DNA from: Lutispora sp.
GTDB taxonomy: Bacteria; Bacillota; Clostridia; Lutisporales; Lutisporaceae
Assembly: GCA_030834765.1 (NCBI GenBank)
Contig: JAUQXG010000014.1
Location: 1-8,664, forward strand
Reading direction: 5' to 3'
Length of the DNA: 8,664 nucleotides
Shown here: positions 6,601 to 8,664 of the stretch, piece after piece
How the letters are laid out: each line of letters opens with the position of its first letter
How positions within the stretch are numbered: the stretch's first letter is position 1
The notes under the pieces: model-generated
What the model was told of the DNA's origin: nothing
Databases searched by the model: none
The model's input: the letters and a program-made list of their open reading frames with translations, nothing else
Position numbers and translations under genes: made by a program

Positions 6601-8050
6601 TAACATTTTTATTGACAATATATAGACATGCGCCATTCAATAAAGCGCCCCATATTTCAAAAGTAGCAGCATCAAACATTGAAGCACCAGTCTGTAATAT
6701 TCTGTCACCCTCATTAATTGTTATATAGTTAGTATTTTTTACAAGTCGTACTACATTTTTATGCTCAACCATAACGCCTTTTGGAACTCCCGTAGTTCCT
6801 GAAGTATACATTATATAGGCAAGATTGCTACACCCGCAGTTATTTTCAAAATTCCAATCAGCGTTCTGATTAGCAACAGTATCATAGATATCAATTGTAT
6901 CTATAGCATAAGAAAAATCTTTCAATAGATTAAAGTCTGTTATTAATACTTTCGCACAGCTATCTTCAAGCAGGAGCTTTACTCTTTCTTCAGGATACTC
7001 CGTTTCTATAGGCATATAAGCTCCACCGGCCTTTAATATTCCTAAAATTCCAATAATCATTTCTACAGACTTATCCAGCATAATTGCTACGATATCATCT
7101 GTCCCTATTCCTTTATCTCGTAATACTTTTGCTATGAAATTTGCCTTTTGATTCAATTCTAAATATGAAATATGCTTATCTTCAAATACTACAGCATCTC
7201 TGTATGGATTCTCCTTCACCTTCTCCTCGAACAGTTGGTGTATTGTCTTGTCCCTCGGATATTCTGTTTTAGTATCATTAAATACATTTAGCATTAGACT
7301 TTTTTCATCCTCAGATATCAATTCAACATCGGATACTTTTGTATTTAAGTTCTTAAAAATTGTATTTACAACATGTAAATAGTGGTTTATAAATCTTTTT
7401 ATAAAATCTTCTTTATATAAATTTGAATTATATATTACTTTGCCTAGGATATTATCATTAACTTTACTGATTACGATTGTCATTTCATTTTGTTCTGAAT
7501 CAACAATGCTCTTCATATAGTCTTCATGATGAATATTGTCCATCATAAAAGAAATCCGGAAAAAGGGTATATCCTTTTCAATCTTTAGTAATTCCAATAT
7601 TCTTGACAGCTGATAGTGTTGATGCTTATATGAATCGGTGACATTCATACTTATACTTTTTATAAGTTCTTTTATTGTCATTTGTTCATTTATTGTATCT
7701 CTTAATAGTATAAAGTCGTTCAAAATATAACCGTTTATTTCTTCAATATTCTTTAATACGGGAGCACAAATAGTTATATCTTCCTGTAATGTATACTTGT
7801 AAATCAACATTTTGAAAGCAGCAAGCAGCACAATATATAAGCCCATGTCATTCTTTGCAATGGCAAGAATATCTTTTAATGCCTCATCACTAAATGAAAT
7901 ATCACACTCAGATTTTACATTGTACGAAGTCTTTTCAAAATCCCAATTAAGTTTAACTTCATTTATTTCACCAGACATTTTTTTCAACCAGTATTGTTTC
8001 GCTTCATCAAACCTATCTATAGAATCAAGTAAATTTATATTAAATTCCAT
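1..8050 (-). CDS. Terminal NRPS, domains (half C)-A-T-C-A[radical SAM-B12]-T-TE, 3' end outside window
   Basis: One open frame of 2683 codons starts at ATG 8050-8048 and runs off the left edge without a stop. The start is well fixed: GAGGTG lies 4 nt upstream (8060-8055), and an in-frame TGA (8056-8054) sits one codon before the ATG, so the protein cannot extend further upstream. It is a multimodular, presumably cytosolic NRPS that activates two amino acids as adenylates, loads them on phosphopantetheine arms (Ser803, Ser2403), condenses them and releases the peptide through a C-terminal thioesterase, which makes it the last protein of the assembly line. Residue n corresponds to bases 8051-3n to 8053-3n. 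Two features are odd: the N-terminal C domain is only its second half, and the second A domain is interrupted by a radical SAM plus cobalamin-binding unit. The frame is unbroken across both insert borders, so this is a genuine fusion rather than two genes. A TE usually has about 230-250 residues, so probably only tens of codons are missing. Confidence 0.97.
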   Translation of the reverse strand, partial: MEFNINLLDSIDRFDEAKQYWLKKMSGEINEVKLNWDFEKTSYNVKSECDISFSDEALKDILAIAKNDMGLYIVLLAAFKMLIYKYTLQEDITICAPVLKNIEEINGYILNDFILLRDTINEQMTIKELIKSISMNVTDSYKHQHYQLSRILELLKIEKDIPFFRISFMMDNIHHEDYMKSIVDSEQNEMTIVISKVNDNILGKVIYNSNLYKEDFIKRFINHYLHVVNTIFKNLNTKVSDVELISEDEKSLMLNVFNDTKTEYPRDKTIHQLFEEKVKENPYRDAVVFEDKHISYLELNQKANFIAKVLRDKGIGTDDIVAIMLDKSVEMIIGILGILKAGGAYMPIETEYPEERVKLLLEDSCAKVLITDFNLLKDFSYAIDTIDIYDTVANQNADWNFENNCGCSNLAYIMYTSGTTGVPKGVMVEHKNVVRLVKNTNYITINEGDRILQTGASMFDAATFEIWGALLNGACLYIVNKNVILDAKKLGKTLKDAEISILWLTASLFNQLAEQDSSIFIQCKYLLVGGDVLSPKHINSVRKECKNLNIINGYGPTENTTFSTTFLIDKTYENNIPIGKPISNSTVYIIDRSNNLRPIGLPGELCVGGDGLSRGYLNRTELNREKFVDNPLIPGDRIYKTGDLARWLADGNIEFLGRIDNQIKIRGFRVELGEIENILISLDSINEAAVIAREDKYGHKILCAYVSGSGELTPSKIREQLNKKLPDYMIPSYFMITEKMPLSANGKIDRKALPEPEGIVESITEHVAPRDEKEKLMAKIWGEVLELDGIGVKSNFFEIGGHSLKATILSAKIHKAFNVEVPLRQIFKNPTIEGIVQYINNNSENLYTSIKPVEKRDYYPLSSAQKMLFIQEQFEGIGTSYNMPVALIMEGQIEKSKLEEVLKELIKRHESLRTSFHIVDEEPIQRIHDEVDFSIGYLEYEEQNIEDRISGLIKPFDLSKAPMMRTWLIKLSEDKHILLIDMHHIISDGVSMSIIVKEFGALYDGKKLPDLPMQYKDYAVWHNGLFESGYMKRYEDYWNKNLYSSREGFGEIPVLNMPADFKKLNSRTFEGDTVSFSIPQNYSKALYEFSQNQNVTLNTLLISIYAVLLNKYCGQEDIIIGSAVAGRNHLDLHNVVGMFNNFLPIWNKIDGNSTFIEFLNFEKDVILSAYENQEYPYHKMVEKLPSRSDFTKNPLFDTMLIFHNEFDKEINLEINNLKFKRYELKNKTSKLDFKLDIFINGDMSLDCAFEYNVNKFRKDTIERLANNFVNLLTNIINNPSAQISDIELLREEDKRQLIFDFNDTKADYPKNKTIHQLFLEQAARTPDNVALVFEDKEVTYRELNERADDLAELLRGKGVARDDIVALLIERSIDMIVGILGVLKAGGAYLPIDPEYPKERIQYILNDSNASIILTTLNTSENFSYVLLQNVSVNAVEVTLNCSRAQIKDFDNLPIPDRSLIDYEKYSSYIGMAMVKHTISIQATRGCPYDCAYCHKIWPKVNVVRSAENIFREIKLYYDMGVRRFVFIDDIFNLDVENSSRLFKKVIEENIKIQIFFPNGLRGDILTREYIDLMVKAGTVNFALALETASPRLQKLIRKNLNLQKLKDNINYITEKHPNVILDLFTMHGFPTETEYEARMTLDFIKSIKWLHFPYFHILKIYPGAGMERLALDNGVSMEAIQKSVDLAYHELPETLPFSKSFTLKCQTEFLNEYFLSKERLIKVLPMQMKVMTEDELVQKYNSYLPMEINTFHDLLELVGILPDELGECDFVKDDYGVVTAFNEKLRRSFGKHKTHEKALRILFLDLSQLFTSDSNEMLYDVVEPPLGHMYLLTYLNEKLEENVQGKIYKSRIDFNSYEELKRLIDDFNPDIIGMRTLTFYRDFFHKTVSVIRSWGINIPIIAGGPYASSSCMELLRDSNVDIAILGEGELTICELAESMIKNGGKLPEDNVLKQIPGIAFVDKNRGEYGEIYNRQVLLIDQLVHEKMGKTIKTEENINKPNDLAYVIYTSGTTGKPKGAMIEHRNVVRLMFNDGMQYDFNDKDVWTMFHSYCFDFSVWEMYGALLYGGKLVIIPKLTARDTEKYLETLKKERVTVLNQTPTAFYNLINEELKCKDSQLELRYVIFGGEALKPGILAGFKNQYPDTKLVNMYGITETTVHVTYKEIGEYEIENNISNIGKPIPTLTAYILDKNMKLLPVGVAGELCVGGAGLGRGYLNREELTKEKFPENPFEPGERLYRSGDLARWLTEGELEYLGRIDHQVKIRGHRIELGEIESSLLSHKEIKDVLVIVKEDEVDNKYLCAYIVGERELTVGELREHLSKELPEYMLPSYFIQIDKMPLNANGKVDRKALPSVDGKINTGVEYVAPRNDIEEKLVLIWQEVLGVERVGIKDNFFELGGHSLKATNLVGKIKKEMNFDIPLREIFKLPTVEALARLMVNSDYSIRKNMNDDLILIKQSEKAINNLFFIHDGSGDVEGYLELCNNLDSVFCYWGLKINKAHYFAPVNSTIEDIAKDYAGKIRKTQPKGPYYISGWSYGAIIAFEIARQFEEMNEEVSVLSLIDPNVSGGVFDIYDNISSSDYFSQDTERRFIKTSLEGMVSYDDIEQLEDMPSIWRCAQNALKANEPYEENIKTKVPEYIRQLIPNFEAINYEELICYINTIRTLHRAVQIYVPKTKLKAAV
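737..949 (-). other. Peptidyl carrier domain T2
   Basis: Residues 2368-2438. Attachment motif DNFFELGGHSLKAT (2394-2407), with Ser2403 encoded at 844-842. It starts with APRNDIEEKL and ends with PTVEALARLM. It receives the threonyl group from A2 and is followed directly by the thioesterase, as expected for the last carrier of an assembly line. It is the most likely presentation site for a residue to be modified by the radical SAM/B12 insert, by analogy with methyltransferase-interrupted A domains. Confidence 0.96.
986..2122 (-). other. Adenylation domain A2, C-terminal segment, predicted threonine
   Basis: Residues 1977-2355. Similarity resumes with VLLIDQL (1977-1983) and runs through LAYVIYTSGTTGKPKG (a3, 2004-2019), FDFSVWEMYG (a4, 2054-2063), NMYGITETT (a5, 2150-2158), GELCVGGAGLGRGYLNR (a6, 2203-2219), YRSGD (a7, 2239-2243), GRIDHQVKIRGHRIELGEIE (a8, 2257-2276) and NGKVDR with Lys2347 (a10). 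Pocket residues by eye alignment to GrsA: D2055 F2056 W2059 N2098 I2125 G2127 M2151 V2159 H2160 plus Lys, giving DFWNIGMVH(K), identical to the threonine code I know. All catalytic motifs survive on both sides of the insert, so the interrupted domain is probably active, with the insert placed in a surface loop of the N-terminal subdomain. Confidence 0.92.
2123..2656 (-). other. Cobalamin-binding-type domain inserted in A2, after the radical SAM domain
   Basis: Residues 1799-1976. It begins with a beta strand RILFLDL (1801-1807), then EPPLGHMYLLTYLNEK (1824-1839), FNPDIIGMRTLTF (1868-1880), IPIIAGGPYASSSCMELL (1899-1916) and VDIAILGEGELTICEL (1921-1936), and closes with IPGIAFVDKNRGE (1956-1968). 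The PPLG, PDIIG, GGP and GEGE landmarks in this order are those of the Rossmann-like B12-binding domain of B12-type radical SAM proteins. The DxHxxG cobalamin-ligating motif of methionine-synthase-type domains is not present, which is common in this radical SAM subgroup. Such domains bind cobalamin for radical C-methylation, but some family members have other chemistry, so the reaction is open. In most relatives this domain precedes the radical SAM domain; here it follows. Confidence 0.88.
2657..2980 (-). other. Unassigned linker between radical SAM and B12-type domains
   Basis: Residues 1691-1798, about 108 residues that I do not recognise as a known domain. It contains a helical-looking stretch with SKSFTLKCQTEFLNEYF (1699-1715), then RLIKVLPMQMKVMTEDELVQKY (from 1720), then LLELVGILPDELGECDF (1755-1771) and a charged hinge RRSFGKHKTHEK (1787-1798). 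It may be the C-terminal extension of the radical SAM fold, closing the barrel and shaping the substrate site. Cys1706 and Cys1769 are isolated, so a further Fe-S cluster is unlikely. Confidence 0.6.
2981..3724 (-). other. Radical SAM domain inserted in A2
   Basis: Residues 1443-1690. The segment starts with the conserved linker of B12-type radical SAM proteins, IKDFDNLPIPDRSLIDY (1447-1463), followed by the cluster-binding motif RGCPYDCAYC: Cys1487, Cys1491 and Cys1494 in the CX3CX2C spacing that holds a [4Fe-4S] cluster and S-adenosylmethionine. Further family landmarks are VFIDDIFNLD (1526-1535), ALETASPRLQKLIRKN (1585-1600) and MHGFPTETEYEA (1627-1638), all in the order seen in Elp3-fold radical SAM enzymes. 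About 215 residues span the barrel, a normal size. No other clustered cysteines follow, so no auxiliary Fe-S (SPASM-like) cluster is evident. It should generate a 5'-deoxyadenosyl radical or, with the following domain, act as a cobalamin-dependent methyltransferase. The substrate is unknown; a residue bound to T2 or T1 is the simplest idea. Confidence 0.93.
3803..4141 (-). other. Adenylation domain A2, N-terminal segment (before the insert)
   Basis: Residues 1304-1416. It contains the usual A-domain entry NKTIHQLFLEQAA (1311-1323), VTYRELN (a1, 1338-1344) and LKAGGAYLPIDPEYPKERI (a2, 1383-1401), then SIILTT (1411-1416). A normal A domain would reach core motif a3 about 40-60 residues later. 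Here similarity fades after residue 1416 and a radical SAM protein sequence begins instead. This segment is markedly richer in G+C than the insert (for example 52% in 3961-4020 against 25% in 3781-3840, counted by hand), so the composition drop coincides closely with the domain border. Confidence 0.9.
4151..5485 (-). other. Condensation domain of module 2 (intact HHxxxDG)
   Basis: Residues 856-1300. It opens with YYPLSSAQKMLFIQEQF (858-874, core C1), has RHESLRTSF (908-916, C2), the catalytic MHHIISDG (982-989; second His is His984, C3), YKDYAVW (1015-1021, C4), and ENQEYPYHKMVEKL...RNPLFD-type C6/C7 (1171-1197, here KNPLFDTM). The full length of about 445 residues is normal. It should form the amide bond between the peptidyl-Val on T1 and the aminoacyl group on T2. 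The C5 region reads VGMFNNFLPIW (1136-1146) where most bacterial C domains have something close to 'GFFVNTLALR', a mild divergence near the donor channel. By motif it looks like an ordinary elongation (LCL-like) C domain rather than a heterocyclization or epimerization domain. Confidence 0.93.
5534..5749 (-). other. Peptidyl carrier domain T1
   Basis: Residues 768-839. The 4'-phosphopantetheine attachment motif is NFFEIGGHSLKA (795-806) with Ser803 encoded at 5644-5642. It begins with APRDEKEK after the A1 a10 motif and ends with PTIEGIVQYI, the usual last helix. It carries the residue activated by A1, and it is followed by a C domain with no epimerization domain in between, so an L-configured residue is expected unless something acts in trans. 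Confidence 0.95.
5780..7267 (-). other. Adenylation domain A1, predicted valine
   Basis: Residues 262-757. Motifs in order: ISYLELN (a1, 294-300), LKAGGAYMPIE (a2, 339-349), LAYIMYTSGTTGVPKG (a3, 410-425), FDAATFEIWG (a4, 459-468), NGYGPTENTT (a5, 552-561), GELCVGGDGLSRGYLNR (a6, 603-619), YKTGD (a7, 639-643), GRIDNQIKIRGFRVELGEIE (a8, 657-676) and NGKIDR with the catalytic Lys747 (a10, 745-750). Aligned by eye with GrsA, the pocket residues are D460 A461 F464 W503 L527 G529 G553 T561 F562 plus the a10 Lys, that is DAFWLGGTF(K). This differs in one position from the DAFWIGGTFK valine code as I remember it. The domain looks fully intact and forms ATP-dependent aminoacyl-AMP for T1. Valine is a by-eye prediction; another branched aliphatic residue is possible. 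Confidence 0.88.
7286..8050 (-). other. Truncated N-terminal condensation domain (C-terminal half only)
   Basis: Residues 1-255. The protein begins at the point where the second half of a C domain normally begins: the EAKQYWLKKMSG stretch (16-27) matches the usual 'YW...LSG' after the active site. It continues with the LLAAFKMLIYKYTLQEDI region (75-92), the HYQLSRILELL region (145-155) and the C-terminal VSDVELISEDEK (239-250). The first half, with the HHxxxDG catalytic motif, is absent. An in-frame TGA directly before the ATG, with the previous gene ending 90 bp upstream, leaves no room for it. It therefore cannot catalyse peptide bond formation alone. It may be a structural platform for A1, a docking surface for the upstream protein's terminal C domain, or a recombination relic. 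I am sure of the truncation and unsure of the role. Confidence 0.85.
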
Positions 8051-8054
8051 ATTT

Positions 8055-8060
8055 CACCTC
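8055..8060 (-). promoter_or_regulatory. Ribosome binding site of the large NRPS gene
   Basis: GAGGTG on the minus strand (within AAGAGGTG), followed by AAAT and the ATG at 8050. The overlapping in-frame TGA (8056-8054) excludes any earlier start, so this site fixes the truncated N terminus of the C domain as real. Confidence 0.85.
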
Positions 8061-8075
8061 TTACTCAATTATTGC

Positions 8076-8119
8076 ATGTTGCAGGAGGATTTTAATCTTA
8101 TTAAATCCCTCTGCAACAT
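8076..8119 (-). promoter_or_regulatory. Long imperfect hairpin between the two NRPS genes
   Basis: ATGTTGCAG (8076-8084) is the exact reverse complement of CTGCAACAT (8111-8119). Pairing continues inward: 8087-8090 with 8105-8108, and 8092-8096 with 8100-8104, with one mismatch (8085/8110), one G-U wobble in the minus transcript (8086/8109), one bulged base (8091) and a three-base loop (8097-8099). It occupies about half of the intergenic gap, 21 bp after the upstream stop and 25 bp before the downstream start. No T-run follows on either strand, so it is not a standard intrinsic terminator. A role in mRNA processing, stability or uneven expression of the two genes is inference. Confidence 0.75.
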
Positions 8120-8140
8120 TAAAATTAAAGGTTATCTTAA

Positions 8141-8664
8141 TTAGAAATCCAAATCTAATTCTGCTGCAATCATTTTCTGACCTTTCTCAATTTGGGCTAT
8201 GATATCTTTTTCTATTTCCTTATCAATAATTCTAATATCATTGATTTTGCAATTAGCATCATTAACAATTGAACAAAGTATAGACTTATAATATTCGGTC
8301 AACTTTTCAACTGTGCTCTTCATAAACAAGCTTGTATTGTATTCAAAGAAAATTTCAATATCTTCATTCATTTCTTCAGCGATAATGGTCAGGTCAAATT
8401 TAGCTATGGCATTTTGCAGTTTCACAGGCTTAAAGTTTAAGCCTTCTATTCGTACTTCTTCTGCTGCCATGTTCTGCATTGCAAATACTACATCAAATAG
8501 CGGATTACGGCTTATGTCTCTTGCAATCTTTATCTTCTCCACCAATTCTTCAAATTGATAGTCCTGATTTTCATATGCTTTTAGGGCATTTTGTTTTACT
8601 TCCTCCAGCAATTCTTTGAAGCTCTTTTCTCCTTTTACTCTGTTTTTTATTGCCAATGTGTTTA
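8141..8664 (-). CDS. Upstream NRPS gene, C-terminal part of a condensation domain (5' end outside window)
   Basis: The frame is open at the right edge and ends at TAA (8143-8141). The visible part, about 174 residues, begins inside the C5 motif (NTLAIKN) and contains ENQDYQFEELVEKI, then RDISRNPLFDVVFAMQN, then a closing KINDIRIIDKE: the last third of an elongation-type C domain. A TTG near 8656 could be read as a start, but it is the Leu of the NTLA motif, so the gene clearly continues to the right. After the C domain come only about 25 residues ending in an acidic, hydrophobic tail (AAELDLDF), with no A or T domain. So this protein ends with a C domain that must act on an acceptor in another protein, most likely T1 of the gene downstream. 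The two genes are on the same strand, 90 bp apart, and probably one transcript. Confidence 0.93.
   Translation of the reverse strand, partial: NTLAIKNRVKGEKSFKELLEEVKQNALKAYENQDYQFEELVEKIKIARDISRNPLFDVVFAMQNMAAEEVRIEGLNFKPVKLQNAIAKFDLTIIAEEMNEDIEIFFEYNTSLFMKSTVEKLTEYYKSILCSIVNDANCKINDIRIIDKEIEKDIIAQIEKGQKMIAAELDLDF

Noticed and set aside
8076..8119. Intrinsic transcription terminator after the upstream gene
   Set aside because: The hairpin is strong, but neither side is followed by a T-run, and the downstream gene starts 25 bp later in the same operon.
8654..8656. TTG as start codon of a small 171-residue protein at the right edge
   Set aside because: The codon is the Leu of the conserved NTLA motif within a condensation domain, and the frame stays open upstream to the edge, so this is a truncated larger gene.
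8141..8664. Epimerization domain at the end of the upstream protein
   Set aside because: ENQDYQFEELVEKI and RNPLFDVVFAMQN are signatures of elongation C domains; the epimerization-type equivalents differ. The HHxxxDG region is outside the window, so this rests on the C-terminal third only.

Overview
The window is the inside of a non-ribosomal peptide synthetase (NRPS) operon read entirely from the minus strand. The low GC content, the AAGAGGTG-type ribosome binding site and the residue usage (rich in Lys, Asn, Ile) suggest a low-GC Bacillota, most likely a clostridial species; this is inference, because no taxonomic marker is present.

Layout, in transcription order (right to left). At the right edge (8664-8141) is the 3' end of one NRPS gene: the C-terminal part of a condensation (C) domain, then a short acidic tail and a stop. 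A 90-bp gap (8140-8051) carries a long imperfect hairpin and the ribosome binding site of the next gene. From 8050 to the left edge runs one uninterrupted reading frame of at least 2683 codons that I checked codon by codon; its 3' end lies outside the window. Its domains are: half a C domain (second half only), adenylation A1, carrier T1, a complete C domain, adenylation A2, carrier T2 and a type I thioesterase (TE), cut before its catalytic His.

The unusual part is A2. Between core motifs a2 and a3 it is interrupted by about 530-560 residues that contain a radical SAM domain (CX3CX2C at residues 1487-1494) and, after it, a cobalamin-binding-type domain (GGP...GEGE at residues 1904-1930). The order is the reverse of the usual B12-radical SAM enzymes, and the split point falls at the normal interdomain linker, so the insert looks circularly permuted. 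The two halves of the A domain around it keep all core motifs.

How the genes work together (inference). The terminal C domain of the upstream protein probably passes the growing peptide to T1 of this protein, since the half C domain in front of A1 lacks the HHxxxDG active site. My reading of the specificity pockets is Val for A1 (DAFWLGGTF) and Thr for A2 (DFWNIGMVH). The built-in radical SAM/B12 unit would then modify a residue, most simply the threonine, possibly by C-methylation, before the TE releases the chain. The product would end in Val-(modified Thr). I see no genes on the plus strand; its open frames are shadows of the NRPS frame.
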